This document shows, piece by piece, positions 41,245 through 52,538 of a stretch of DNA of 64,000 nucleotides. The number at the start of each line of letters is the position of its first letter. Positions within the stretch are counted from its first letter, which is position 1. This DNA is from Paguma larvata (Eukaryota > Chordata > Mammalia > Carnivora > Viverridae). The notes under the pieces were generated by a model that saw only the letters and a program-made list of their open reading frames with translations, did not search any database and was not told the origin of the DNA. The stretch is taken from positions 36,551,332 through 36,615,331 of the forward strand of contig CM057843.1 in the NCBI GenBank assembly GCA_030068075.1, given 5' to 3'. The position numbers and the translations under genes are program-made.

Positions 41245-41470
41245 ACAGTACTTACTGTGTGCCAGCCATTGTCCTAAATGTGTCCCCCAAATTAATTAAT
41301 TTAATACTCTTTACAATCCCATGAAGTAGGATTTACTGTTAAGGAAATTGAGGCACACACCGGTGAGGTAACCTTCCAAGTACTCATAGCAAGTAACTAT
41401 CAGGATTTGAATCCAGATGGTGTAGCTATAGGTTTTTTGCTCTTAACCCCCCACACTGTGCTGCCTCTTA
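41245..41470 (+). mobile_element. MIR
   Basis: Clear MIR order: tacttactgtgtgccagcca, ttaatactctttacaatccc-atgaagtagg, gaaattgaggcaca, aggatttgaatccagatggt, cacactgtgctgcctct. Confidence 0.85.
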
Positions 41471-42967
41471 ACCACTGCTCTACTTAGGCTATAATTTGGT
41501 GTTTAATCTTAGGAGTAGAACTGTGAATTACCATTTAATTTTGTGTAGGAAAAATTATGTGTAAGATCTGCTTCCCAGTAGTGTTTCTTGGGATGTAGTT
41601 TACAGGAACACCTTGTGACAAGAATTGGGGGCCATCTCGATAATGCTCAGAAGACTATCTGCCTAGGTTCTAAATCCCTACAGCGTGTGTGGGCAGGTTA
41701 GCATACGCATCAGGACTCCCAAGACCTAGTAAATTTTCTCATCAAACACCGAATACCTTGGGTGGTAACCATCAAGACATGGAATCAAAATTGAGATAGT
41801 TTAAGTCTGGAATAGATAAAATGTATTCGTCTAAGTTTAAGGATGAAAGAGTGAGTGGAATTAGAGAAAAAATGTAGTGGGATTTATGCAGAACAGAGGA
41901 GAGATCTGCTTGTTAAGTGGAAAACCAAAAACTGACTGCCCCGGGGGGCACCTGACTGGTGACTCTTGATCTCCGGTGGTGAGTTCGAGCCCCATGTATG
42001 TCATATTGTAAGTTGTTTGTCGTGTAAGGTATGGTCAGCGTAGAACGTGAACTTGGCGCCCTCCATATGCGTGCTTGAAGGGAAGGCTCACGTTATTTGA
42101 ATCGAGGCAAGTAGAGTTTACACGCTGTGGTGATGGTTGCTAAGTCTCTTGACTTATTTTTTTCTTTCTTTCATTTACTTGTTGAAGAAGTGCGGGCATG
42201 TGCCCTGCTGTGGAATTTCTGGTCTGGGTGATGCCGATGATTCCCCCTTAGGATCATTTTTCGTGTTCTCTGAATTCGAATTTCCTCTAAATTGTCATTT
42301 GGACCTTGAAACTTTATGAGATTCCAGTTCCTTTGGGTTACAGTGTGCAATTTTATAATACACTATTTGAACTCTTCAGGATACCATGAATATAAGTTAA
42401 TGGAGTTCACTTCTATCATGGGTGACTGTGTGTTTAAATTATTTGTGTTTCAAAAACTGTATTTCTTTCTTTAGGATTTCTAAGGAAGTTTTGTCTATAC
42501 CTGCACGTTTAATGAGTAGTGCTGTTTTCTATTGAATTCTCGATGCTCTGTATTTCCCTGAAATACTTCTGCTGGGAGTACCTGGTTGCATTTTCGGGGG
42601 GGAAGGTCTCTGGAAATTCCGGAAGTGTTTGGAGGGTTCGCTTACTTACCTCTTCTCTACCATAGACTTTATAATCACTTTTGCTTCAAATCTCTTTTTT
42701 TTTTTTTAATTCTGTAGTTTTCCTTTATATATACAGTGTGACAGAGAAAGCCACAGGGAGCTTTTTAAATCATCAGTGCTTGTCTCTCTTTGATCAAAGA
42801 GATATTTAATAAGAGATTGTGTACTTAAAAAGGCAGTCTGTCGCATTAGAGAGAGCCTGAAAATATTTGTGTAGCACCGATTACTTAGCAAGAGTTCATC
42901 CTTTACCTACAGCTAGAGAAACCGAGAGATTTTTTTTCTTAATTTTTAAAAAGTATATTTTTTAATA
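41471..42967. other. Mostly unique sequence
   Basis: Contains one SINE fragment (41,943-42,000). Otherwise no gene or repeat recognised over 1.5 kb. Confidence 0.5.
41943..42000 (+). mobile_element. Short-type SINE fragment
   Basis: ggggggcacctgactggtga then gagttcgagccccatgta; internal and 3' parts lost. Confidence 0.7.
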
Positions 42968-43068
42968 TAATTTTTTTAAAGTAAGCTCTGTGCCCAACAC
43001 AGGGCCCGACTCACAGCCCTGAGATCAAGAGTCTCGCACTCTACCAACCGAACGAGCCACGTGCCCCA
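42968..43068 (-). mobile_element. Short-type tRNA SINE
   Basis: Body gtaagctctgtgcccaacac; TSD agaaaccgagagatt / agaacctgagagatt. Confidence 0.87.
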
Positions 43069-43156
43069 AGAACCTGAGAGATTTGCTCAAGATTGGCTGC
43101 TGCTCAGTGGCAGCGTTTGGGCTCCAACTCCAGTTCTTCTTAAAAATAAATATTGG

Positions 43157-43388
43157 AGGGGGGGGCGCCTGGGTGGCTCAGTCGGTTGAGCGTCCAACTT
43201 CGGCTCAGGTCATGATCTCGTGGTGCGTGAGTTCGAACCCCACGTCGGGCTCTGGGCTGACAGCTCAGAGCCTGGAGCCTGCTTCGGATTCTGTGTCTCC
43301 CTCTCTCTCTCTCTCTCTGCCCCTCCCCCACTCATGCTCTGTCTCTCTCTGTCTCAAAAATAAATAAACATTAAATAAATAAACAAAC
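43157..43388 (+). mobile_element. Felid SINE, exact TSD
   Basis: aaataaatattgg at 43,144-43,156 and 43,389-43,401. G-rich start (g8), near-consensus body. Confidence 0.94.
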
Positions 43389-43399
43389 AAATAAATATT

Positions 43400-43489
43400 G
43401 GGGCACCTGGCTGCCTCAGTCGGTAGAGCATACGCTCATGATTTTGGGGTTGTGAGTTGGACCTAGAGCCTACTTTAAAAAGAAGAGTA
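43400..43489 (+). mobile_element. Short-type SINE
   Basis: Head ggggcacctggctgcctcag and tail ctagagcctactttaaaaag. Its tail is the target of the next SINE. Confidence 0.88.
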
Positions 43490-43678
43490 GGGGCGCCGAC
43501 TTCAGCTCAGGTCATGATCTCACGGTCTGTGAGTTCGAGCCCCGCGTCCGGCTCTGTGCTGACGGCTCAGAGCCTGGAGCCTGCTTCCGATTCTGTGTCT
43601 CCTTCTCTCTCTGCCTTCCCCTGTTCATGCTGTGCCTCTATGTCTCTCAAAAAAATAAATAAACATTAAAAAAAAAAA
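43490..43678 (+). mobile_element. Felid SINE with internally deleted head
   Basis: Goes from ggggcgcc straight to gacttcagctcagg, omitting about 25 bases of the tRNA-like head. TSD tttaaaaagaagagta at 43,474-43,489 and 43,679-43,694. Confidence 0.93.
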
Positions 43679-43694
43679 TTTAAAAAGAAGAGTA

Positions 43695-44287
43695 AAGACT
43701 TACAAATAAAAATAAGCATTAATATTTTAAATTGTGTGCAAATACACCAAGACCGTCAGGAGAACATCAGTCAGGATCACAGCTGTTTGGCTAAAGGGCG
43801 TAAGGCCTTCTTGCTGAGCCCCTGTGCCGGGGCAAATTGGATTGTGGTTCAGGAAGAGGCTTGGGATCAACCTCCGTCAGGAGCCGTTAGCAGACGAAGT
43901 AGGGAGATGACAGGACACGCTCATGAAATAATCACTGGACGACTGGGGAAGACAGCCGGGGTGGGAAGTAACCACAAGTTGGAGGAAAGTTCTCGCAAAG
44001 AAGAAACTGAGTGAGGAACCAAGGGACTGGTTAGACACAGAAGCAGAATGCCTGCCTTTTTTGTGCTTGTTCCTGGCTAGAGGTGGAGACAGCAGAGCGC
44101 AGTCAGTAGCGGAGTTCCTCTGTGCGTGCCGGATGGGTGTGACTGACAGTTAAGGCTTCCAGAGTGCCGTAGAAGGAAACCTCCGCAGCACTGTGTCCCA
44201 AACTTTTGATTTCACGAATCAGTAAAATTTCCACATGTGGGGATCTGACATAAGGTTGCCAAGGTTTCGTTTTGCTAATTAACCTTT
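43695..44287. other. Unique sequence
   Basis: No feature seen; a 92-codon open frame at 43,736-44,014 has no recognisable domain. Confidence 0.5.
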
Positions 44288-44300
44288 AAGAAGAACTCTT

Positions 44301-44525
44301 TTTCTTTTTAATTTTTCTTTTAATGTTTATTTACTTTTGAGAGACATAGAGACAGAGCGTGAGCAGGGGAAGGGCAGAGAGAGAGGGAGACACAGAATCC
44401 GAAGCAGGCTCCAGGCTCTGAGCCGTCAGCACAGAGCTGACGCGGGGCTCGAACTCACAGACCGTGAGATCATGACCTGAGCTGAAGTCGGCTGTTTAAA
44501 CCGACTGAGCCACCCAGGCGCCCTG
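44301..44525 (-). mobile_element. Felid SINE, first at a reused site
   Basis: Lies between aagaagaactctt (44,288-44,300) and aagaagaactct (44,526-44,537). Confidence 0.94.
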
Positions 44526-44537
44526 AAGAAGAACTCT

Positions 44538-44740
44538 CTTTTTTTTTAATGTTTTATTTTTTGAGAGAGAAAGCGTGAGCAGGGGAGGGGCAGAGAGAGA
44601 GGGAGACACAGGCTCCAGAGCAGAGTCCAGGCACTGAGCTGTCAGTACAGAGCCCAGCACAGGGCTTGAATTCATGAACCTCGAGTTCATGACCTGAGCC
44701 GAAGTCGGCGCTCAATCAACTGAGCCACCCAGGGGCCCCT
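44538..44740 (-). mobile_element. Felid SINE, second at the same site
   Basis: Follows the middle copy of the target and is followed by a third copy, aagaagaactctt at 44,741-44,753. Confidence 0.94.
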
Positions 44741-44753
44741 AAGAAGAACTCTT

Positions 44754-45940
44754 TATGTGCCCTGATTTTTCTCCCTTCACCTCAGACGTGTGCTAACACT
44801 CATTGGGCATGAAGCCATGGACATCTGTTTGGAGCCACCGGTCTAGGGTACTGTCAGAGAAAGAAGGGTAGACCTCGGCTTTATAAGATTCGTACAGGCG
44901 GAACAGAAGTACTAACGATATTCAGAACCACAGTCAATTAAATTGAAATTAGCATCTTTAATATGCTGCGATGAATTACAGTTTTCTGCAATTAATTTGC
45001 TGCTTATAAGATGAATACTATCCTGCTTTGAGATTAATGTAATCCGCTGAAACTCGTGATGATTCAAGCCTCCTGCCATTTTTTCTCTTTGAACTATTGC
45101 GAACTTTTCATTTCCATAGGCGCCGTGACATTTCCCCTTGCATGAGACTTTTCTGTCGGCATTTGCACGTTGTAAACGGTCAGTCACTAAAACGGTTATC
45201 TAGGTCTGAGGTTGGCACGTCATGAGCCATGAGCCGCCGTACCCAGTCAACTGCAGTTTTTGTGTGGGTTTTTGTGTGGCTCGCGAGTGAAGGATTGCTG
45301 CGATATACTGTAACGGTTCGGCAAGAAAATCAAAAGAGCAGTAACACTTTTTGACACCTGAAACCCGTACAGGACTCCGATTTCAGGACTCCGATTTCAG
45401 CGTCTGCAGCTGGTGAGTCGTAGGGCCAGGCCCAGAATGTACCACCCGTGCCTAAGAGACCGCAGCAGTAAATAGCAAATAAAAGGCACCATGACAAGTT
45501 GAGAGAGACACCGCAGAAGAAAGGAAAAAGTTTTATTTGTATTCCCTTTAATGACACTCTGCTGCTGCTTTTTGAACGCGGAGCCCCACATTTTCATTTC
45601 GTCCTCGACTTCAGAAACGATGTAGCTAGTCCTGCCTACGCTTTTCTTTATTCAAAGTGAGGACAGTAACCTCTGCCTTCTGAGGACGCTGTGGAAATGA
45701 AATCAAACAACCAGGCGGAAAGAAGCATACCATGCCCAGCCTGGGATCAGGACGGCACTCCGAGTTCACATGTAGTTTTAAGTTCAGTGGCTGTGCTGCT
45801 GTGTGCGAACGGGTGAGATGGGTCTGGTGAATATGGCCGGGAGAGCAAGGCCCAGGAAGGTTACAGAGACTCACCCCCAGGTGCGGGCGGTTACGGGTAG
45901 TGCCAGGCTTCTGGTCAGAGGTTTAAATTTGACCAGCAGA
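44754..45940. other. Unique sequence, SINE-free
   Basis: No gene recognised over 1.2 kb. A 14-base unit aggactccgatttc is repeated in tandem at about 45,371-45,398. Confidence 0.5.
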
Positions 45941-46148
45941 GAAGCAGGCAACTGGGTGGCTCAGTCGGTTGAGCGTCTGACTTGGGCTCAAGTCATGATC
46001 TTATGATCTGTGAGTTCAAGCCCCGTGTCAGGCTCTGTGCTGACAGCTCAGAGCCTGGAGCCTGCTTCAGATTCTGTGTCTCCCTCTCTCTCTCTGCCCT
46101 TCCCCTGCTCGCACTCTGTCTCTCTCTCAAAAATAAATAAATAAACAT
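45941..46148 (+). mobile_element. Felid SINE
   Basis: TSD aaatttgaccagcaga at 45,925-45,940 and aaattcgaccagcaga at 46,149-46,164 (one mismatch). Confidence 0.93.
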
Positions 46149-46179
46149 AAATTCGACCAGCAGAATCAGTAGCTAGGTG

Positions 46180-46590
46180 AGGGCATTGTGACACCTGGTA
46201 TGGGCAGTTTTCTATAGAGTCAGCATGAAACAGGCCATGCCTAGAAACTTCTGCCAGGATATCCGGGAGCCTACGACTTCCGCGACCACGTGTGGTGGTG
46301 CAGAGTGGGAAGGTGAACAAAGGGCCGTCCCCACCTTCCAGTATCTCCCGGTCCTACAGGGAAGCCAAGATGGATTGTAAGCAAAATGGTTCAAAAGTGT
46401 CAAGTGTCCTGAACGCTGCAGGAGTTTTGAGGAGGTGAAGCTTGCTCCGGTTAGGGAATCACGGAAGGCTTTGTGGAGGAGATGGCCTTTGAAGTTCATC
46501 TTATAAAACAGGTAAAGACCGGAAATACAGCAGTGAGAGGGAAGAATCCTTCCAAAGGAAGGGGACAGCATAGAGAACTTCAAAACCCAA
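46180..46590 (-). mobile_element. L2 fragment
   Basis: gggaatcacggaaggctttg-tggaggagatggcctttgaa and aaggaaggggacagcat follow the minus-strand L2 pattern. Left boundary uncertain. Confidence 0.45.
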
Positions 46591-46597
46591 GATCACA

Positions 46598-46720
46598 GGG
46601 CGCCTGGCTGGCTCTGTCGGTGGAGCATGCGGCCCTTGGTCTAGGGGTCCTGAGTGCGGGACCCATCTTGGGTACAGACTTTACTTAAAGATAGAATCTT
46701 TAGAAAACCACCAAACAAAA
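46598..46720 (+). mobile_element. Short-type SINE
   Basis: Head gggcgcctggctggctctgt, tail ggtacagactttacttaaag; aaaacccaagatca / aaaacccaagacca flanks. Confidence 0.9.
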
Positions 46721-47851
46721 AACCCAAGACCATGGTGCGTCCCAGGACAGCAAGTACGGCAGGAACCTAGAGATCAGCTCCGACTACGGAGAAGTTCCTA
46801 CAGATTTGGGATCACGAAGGGCAGATTGTACAAAAGAAGGACGTGCTGAGGCCCTGCCCCTCAAACCGTTAGGATGAAATGGCGTTTTAGAAGGTTTATC
46901 ACCCGGCACTCGGGGAGCCTTACTTCTCCCGGAAGGGATCTGCAGTTTGCGGCAAGGCCAGCAAGTGACTAAGTGGCCTGAGGGCCGTGCCAGGCGAGTC
47001 TGAGCCGCATAGCGGGTAGCCCGTGAGACGGCGAGCACGATCCAGTGCACGCTGCAGAAGCACCTGTCGCGAAGGGACGGTCTCCTCGGAGAATCCTCTC
47101 TCCTCAGACCACTGTCCCCTCCGGGAAGGGGGTGCAGAGGGATGGGTATTGAGGGTTCTATAAGAGGGATGGGTATTGAGGGTTCTAGCCTCCTAGGATG
47201 GAATGCTTCTCACTTCTCACGAGGCATGAGGTTAAAGGAGAACAATCAGAAGCTGTGTTCCGGATGTAAAGCAAGGAAAGTCAACCCATCAGGCTTCAAG
47301 GAAGAGGGCTTACGAGCCGCCCGCAACTGGCGTGCAGGGAAGAGGGCAGGAGACCAGCGTCGGCTGGCCGAGGAAACGGTTGGGCTTTTTGGGAACAACT
47401 GCGACGGGGTGGGCAGTCAGGCGTGCGTTACGTTTTAGGTGTAAATGTAAATTTGGTGTAGCCTCATCGGAAGAAAATGCGGCCATACCTGCTGCAACTG
47501 AAAATCAGCTTATCTTTGGACGCCTCTATGACCGGAATTCATTCTACAGATGGTGGGCGCAGGCACCACGGATGCAGGTACAAGGATGTTCATTTCCACG
47601 CTTTCTGCAACAGGAGACATTTGGAAATAACTTACATGTCCAAGAGAAGACTCACTACATAAATAAAGATGGTACGTTTGTGCAATGGTTTGATAACAGT
47701 GAGGGGCGTTAAAAAGGGGCCCGGGTCGGCACGTACTGATACGGACCAATCTCCAGAATATGAGATGAAAACAGAAAGCAAGGGGCAGTGGGTTTGCTAT
47801 GTTAGTATAAATAATGGGGACACATTTACACTTAGAATATTTATAGGAGGG
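46721..47851. other. Unique, moderately CpG-containing sequence
   Basis: No gene assigned. Contains a tandem duplication at 47,136-47,187. A 126-codon open frame at 47,332-47,712 has no recognisable domain. Confidence 0.5.
47136..47187. repeat. 27-bp tandem duplication
   Basis: agagggatgggtattgaggg-ttcta occurs at 47,136-47,160 and again at 47,163-47,187. Confidence 0.9.
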
Positions 47852-48066
47852 GGCGCCTGGGTGGCTCAGTTGGTGAAGCGTCTGACTTCAGCTCAGGTCA
47901 TGATCTCACAGTTTGTGAGTTCGGGCCCCACATCGGGCTCTGTGCTGACAGCTCAGAGCCTGGAGCCTGCTTTGGATTCTGGGTCTCCCTCTCTCTCTGC
48001 CCCTCCCCTGCTCATGCTCTGTCTCTGTCTCTCAAAAATAAACATTAAAAAAAGTTTTTTTTTAAA
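47852..48066 (+). mobile_element. Felid SINE
   Basis: Head gggggcgcctgggtggctca; imperfect TSD agaatatttataggagg / agaatataggagg. Confidence 0.92.
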
Positions 48067-48103
48067 AGAATATAGGAGGACACAAAAGAAGTTAGGAACA
48101 GTG

Positions 48104-48149
48104 GGGGACGCCTGGGTGACTCAGTTGTGTCCAGCTGTTGGTTTTAAGT
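48104..48149 (+). mobile_element. SINE head fragment
   Basis: gggggacgcctgggtgactc then ends within the head. Confidence 0.75.
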
Positions 48150-48214
48150 CAGTGGTTTCTGAACCACTTACTTTATCTGGTAATAGATAAAAGCATGGCT
48201 TTTGAAAAAAATTG

Positions 48215-48660
48215 TGGAAAAATGCACATACCATAAAACTTACCATCTTAACCATTTTTAAGTATGCAGTTCAGTGACGTCAAGTCCATTCACGGTGTGC
48301 AACCAGTCTCCAGAGCTGCTTCATCTTGCAAAACTGAAACTCGGTACCCATGAACCAACTTCCCTTTCCCCACTTCCCCAGAGCCCGGCAGCCACCATTC
48401 AACTTTCGGGCCCTGAGTCTGACCGCTCTAGCGGCCTCACGTCCGTGAAAGCCAGTATTTGGCTTTTTGTGACTGGTTTATTTCACTTCGCTTAGTATCT
48501 TTAAGGACCATCCACATTGTAACCTGTGTTGGAATGCCCTTTTTTAAGGTCAAATCATAGTCCGTTGCATGTAACGTACCACATTTTTTGTGTATCTATT
48601 CTGTTGGTGTCAGACTTGTGTTGTTGCCATGTTTGGCTGATGCAAATACTGCTTTTGTAG
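48215..48660 (+). mobile_element. Old L1 fragment
   Basis: accataaaacttaccatctt, accatttttaagtatgcagt, gtgcaaccagtctccagagc, tcatcttgcaaaactgaaac. Continues at 49,409. Confidence 0.75.
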
Positions 48661-49091
48661 GGGAGGAGCAAAGGAACGTTTCCCTCTACCCTCGAAGGTT
48701 CTCTGGCCGGGGCCCTGCACATTGGACTGACATAAGGCCCTTCGTGAATGTATATACACTGGAGAACTCAAAGGGGTGATTGGGACTTGGGCTTGTAGTG
48801 CATCTAACAAAAGAACAAAAAATCCGATAGAGAAGTGACAAGACCAAGCGCCAGGACTGTGTGATTCTATGGGCAGCAAACTATGGGAAGGTAAATAGTT
48901 GGGGGAGAGTGAGAATAAGGGTTACCTAATACGGTTTGTGATGTAGAGTCCTCTAGTGCGATTTCTGAGCTAGAGTCTTGAGGCGTCTCTGATGACCAAG
49001 AATTGTCCTGCCCCTCTGTCCTGTAGAGTAGGGGAGGGCAGATTTTCCTGTGTCTCTTTTTGTCCCAATTAATTCCTTTTGACTGGAAATA
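48661..49091. other. Sequence between two parts of the L1 fragment
   Basis: Not recognised as repeat or gene. Confidence 0.4.
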
Positions 49092-49279
49092 ATTTTTTTT
49101 TGTTTTATTTATTTATTTTGAGAAAGAAAAGGAGAATGAGGAGGGAGGGGCAGAGAGAGAGAGAGAGAGAGAGAGAGAATCCAAAGCAGGCCCTGTAGTC
49201 AATCCCATGGACCGTGAGATCATGACCTGCGCTGAAATCAAGAGTTGGACGCTTACCCAAGTGAGCCACCCAGGTGACC
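49092..49279 (-). mobile_element. Felid SINE, body partly deleted
   Basis: (GA)n of about 10; body joins ggccctgtag to tcaatcccatggaccg; ends gagccacccaggtgaccc. Confidence 0.88.
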
Positions 49280-49298
49280 CTCAATGATTCTTAGGTCA

Positions 49299-49408
49299 GG
49301 GGCGCCTCACTGGCTCAGTCGATGGAGCATGTGACTCTCAAGCATATGAACTCGGGGTTGTGAGTTCAAGCCCACGTGGGGTGTAGAGCTGACTCAGATA
49401 AACAAGTA
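49299..49408 (+). mobile_element. Short-type SINE
   Basis: Head ggggcgcctcactggctcag; tail gtagagctgactcagataaa. Confidence 0.87.
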
Positions 49409-49735
49409 ATTCTTGTGCATATTTTATGGTATGTATCTGAACCCCTTCACTATGAACACGGATGTACAAATACTTCAACACTCTGCTTTCAATTCTTCCC
49501 ATGTACACTCCGAAGTGGAATTTCTCGATCCTGTGGTGATTCTGTTTTTACTGTTTTGAGGAACTGCCACACTGTTGTATTCCCATCAGCAGGACACCAA
49601 CCAGGGTGCCAATTTCTCCACGTCCTTGCCAACACTTGTTATTTTCTGGGTTTGGTTTGGTTTTGGTTTTTGCTAGTAGCCACTCTAATAGGTATGAGGT
49701 GGTAACTTGTGGTTTTGATCTGAAGGCATTACTTT
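49409..49735 (+). mobile_element. Old L1 fragment, continuation
   Basis: gtacaaatacttcaacactc, ccgaagtggaatttctcgat, gaggaactgccacactgttg, ccaatttctccacgtccttg and ccaacacttgttattttctg. Confidence 0.8.
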
Positions 49736-49754
49736 TTTAGTTGTGACTCCTGGC

Positions 49755-50530
49755 GGCATGCTCTCAGCTGAATTACTACAGAAGCCTTCAAACAGTCTCC
49801 CGGCTTCCATCCTGGCCCCCTGCAGTCTGCTCTTGGTGAAACAGACGCAACCATCCTGTTAAAAAATAATAATAATAAGACAAATCACATTAGCGTCTTT
49901 CAAACCCGTGTCCCTGTGTCTTTCCTCACTTTACTCCTCCCGACCTCATCTGCCACCCTCCTGCTCTGTCTTGCTCCTGCGATTCTGTACATTATTCTTT
50001 CTTCCCGAATCTTTTTTTTTTCCCCCTCGGGTTTGTCCTCAAATGTCACCTCAGCTAAGCCTTCCCAGACCTCCCTGCAGCTCCCCTTCTGTCCCCACAC
50101 TGCCACTCTCTAATTCATTTCACCCCCCCGGAAACGGTTAACTATCCAACATACCCTATATTTTACTTTTTTTTTTTTAATTTTTGAATGTTTATTTTTG
50201 AGAGGCAGAGTGTGCGGGGGAGGGACAGAGAGAGAGGGAGACACAGACTCTGCAGCAGGCTCCGGGCTCCAAGCTGTCAGCACGGAGCCTGACGCGGGGC
50301 TCGAACTCATGAACCATGAGAACAGAACCTGAGCTGAAGTCTGCTGCTTAGCCGACTGAGCGACCCAGGTCCCCCGCTATATTTTACTTCTTAATCAGTT
50401 GGGAGTTTTTTTGTCCGTTTGGGCTCCACGGGGCCAGCATCCCTTGTCTCGTTCTCTGCTTAACTCCAGGCGTTAGGTCAGCGCCTGGCGCACGCAGGCG
50501 TTTTCTTTGTGGACCGAGTTGAGGAGAGCA
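49755..50530 (+). mobile_element. L2 interrupted by a SINE
   Basis: Sense L2 order: tggccccctgcagtctgctc, tcctcaaatgtcacctcagc-taagccttcccagacctcc, then after the SINE tcagcgcctggcgcacgcag. Confidence 0.65.
50169..50376 (-). mobile_element. Felid SINE inside L2, exact TSD
   Basis: ctatattttactt at 50,156-50,168 and 50,377-50,389. Confidence 0.95.
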
Positions 50531-51039
50531 GCCAGGGCCTCGGGAGGAAGACGCGAAACCCTCCGCCCTGTCGTTGCTGACCGTGAACTCCAGGCAGCTC
50601 AGGCGCCCGCCAGGATCTGATCTGTAAGCAGCCTCCCCAGCGCGTGCCCCTTGCTAGCGAAGGGGTCACGTCAGCAAAGGGAGGAGAGTTCTTTTTGATT
50701 TGAGAGTTCAAGTGCACTTCCTCCTGCATGCTCCCTCCTCTTAGTTGCCTGAGCTCCTGCACCTGGGTTTTACAGCGGTTGAAGGAAACCCATCGGGGCA
50801 GCACCCGGGAGGACAATTGTTCCAAGTATACACCTTCCCCTCCTTCCCAGCGCGGAGGCCGGGCTGAGGCCCCATCACTGCGTCACTGCCGTTTGAGCAA
50901 AAGCGACTCCCTTGTGAGGCGTTTGGTTACAGGACTCCTCCCAGAGGCTTTTGGTCCACAATGAGGATAACCACCCGTATGGGGGCGGGGACTGTCCAGG
51001 GAGGGTTAGGTCACTTGGAAACATGACAGCGTAGAAGCC
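50531..51039. other. Unique sequence
   Basis: No feature recognised; moderately CpG-containing. Confidence 0.45.
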
Positions 51040-51267
51040 CTTCGTGAATACTGTCGAGCAGCCCTTGAACAAACATGGGAGTTGGGATGCCAACCGCCTG
51101 GCAGTGGAAAATCACGTATAACTTCTGACTCCCCAAAAACTAAAGTAATGGCCTGCTTTTGACCGGCAGGCTTACCAATAACAGAGCCAATTAACATTTT
51201 TGGTGTGTTGTATGTATCATATACTGTATTCTTACAATAGGTGAGCTAGAGAAAAAATGTTACTATG

Positions 51268-51492
51268 GGGCCCGGGGGGAAAGGGGGGGCTGGGGCTCAG
51301 TCGACTGAGCGTCCCAGCTCTTGGTTTCGACTCAGGTCATGATCTTGAGGTTCGTGGGTTCAAGTCCCACATCGAACCAGTAGGGAGCCTGCTTGGGATT
51401 CTCTCTCTCTCCCTCTCTCTGCATCTCTACCGCTCTTGCTCTTTCTCTCTCTCTCAAAATAAATAAACTTAAAAATTGTTAAAAGAAAAGAA
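51268..51492 (+). mobile_element. Felid SINE inside old repeat
   Basis: G-rich diverged head; aaaaaatgttacta / agaaaatgttatta flanks. Confidence 0.9.
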
Positions 51493-51517
51493 AATGTTAT
51501 TAAGAAAATCATTAGGA

Positions 51518-51738
51518 GGGGGGCATCTGGGTGGCTTAGTCTGCCTTCAGGTCAGGTCACGATCTCACAGTTTGTGAGTTCAAGCCCCACATCGGGCTCT
51601 GTGCTGACAGCTCAGAGCCTGGAGCCTGCTTCGGATTCTGTGTCTCCCTCTCTCTCTCTGCCCCTCCCCTGCTCACGCTCTGTCTCTATGTCTCTCAAAA
51701 ATAAAAATAAAAATAAATAAATAAATAAAACATTTACA
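51518..51738 (+). mobile_element. Felid SINE inside old repeat
   Basis: Head ggggggcatctgggtggctt with the next bases of the head deleted; aaaatcattaggagg / aaaatcatgaggga flanks; (AAAAT)n tail. Confidence 0.92.
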
Positions 51739-51830
51739 AAAATCATGAGGGAAATACACTTACAGGACTGCACTGTATTTATGGGGAAAAAATCCCTGCC
51801 CAGGACTCCCCGGGGACTTGACGCCACGCC

Positions 51831-52078
51831 TCCCTTGCCCGCATCCATCAGCAAGTCCCGTCCACCTTACCTAGAAAATACTTCAAAAGTGCCTCCGCTT
51901 CATTCCCATCGCAGGCCAGCTTTCCACACCCCCGTCCTCTCTCACCCTCCCGTTGCAACAGCTCCTGGCGCACCTGCCTCCTTGGCCCTGGTTCTCTCCT
52001 GTCCCTCCTCTCCATAGCCGTCAACGTGATCCTGAAACAGGACTCAGACTGGTCCACACTTGCCCTCTAAGCCCGCAC
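51831..52078 (+). mobile_element. L2 fragment
   Basis: agcaagtcccgtccacctta, ctccatagccgtcaacgtga-tcctgaaacaggactcagac resemble sense L2. Continues after the next two SINEs. Confidence 0.45.
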
Positions 52079-52170
52079 TGGGCTGCCTCAGTCAGTACAG
52101 CACGCAACTCCTGGTGCTGAGTTCACGGCCCGTGTTGGGTATAGAGATTGCTTAAAAAATATGAAAATAA
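52079..52170 (+). mobile_element. Short-type SINE inside L2
   Basis: tgggctgcctcagtcagtac to gtatagagattgcttaaaaa. Confidence 0.85.
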
Positions 52171-52358
52171 GGGGCGCCTGGGTGGCTCAATTGGTTAAGT
52201 GTCAGGCTTTGGAGTAGGTCATGAGCTCACGGTTCGTGAGTTCGAGCCCCGTGTCAGGCTTTCTGCTGTCAGCACGGAGCCTGCTTCAGATCCTCTGTCT
52301 CCCTCTCTCTCTGCCCCTGCCTGTCTCGGGCTCTCAAAAATAAATAAACATGAAAAAA
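52171..52358 (+). mobile_element. Felid SINE inserted at the tail of a short-type SINE
   Basis: Starts directly after the A-rich tail of the previous copy; the sequence after it (attgctta) repeats its attgcttaa. Confidence 0.92.
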
Positions 52359-52530
52359 ATTGCTTAGTAGCCCTTACTAGGCTCCTTATTACAGTCCGGC
52401 AAGCCTTGCATGGTCTGGGCCCTGGCTGCCCCTGCTGTACTCTGAGCCTCCCCTGAGGCCCCACTCTACCCAGCCTGGCCGGCCCACCTCCAGTCCTTGT
52501 TCAAGGCTGTTCCCTCTGCCCCAAAATTTA
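52359..52530 (+). mobile_element. L2 fragment, continuation
   Basis: ccttgcatggtctgggccct, ccacctccagtccttgttca and aaggctgttccctctgcccc. Confidence 0.6.
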
Positions 52531-52538
52531 CAGAAGGA

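Larger units (their letters stand above)
51040..51830 (-). mobile_element. Ancient dispersed repeat, class unassigned, split by two SINEs
   Basis: cgagcagcccttgaacaaac, ggcaggcttaccaataacag, atactgtattcttacaatag-gtgagctagagaaaa, then between SINEs aatgttattaagaaaatcat, then acttacaggactgcactgta-tttatgggg follow one continuous old consensus. Confidence 0.6.

Noticed and set aside
47669..48190. 173-codon open frame
   Set aside because: Its central part is the SINE-derived MAQxVKR-type frame; the rest is unique sequence that happens to be open.
49376..49705. 109-codon open frame
   Set aside because: Falls in an old non-coding L1 fragment.
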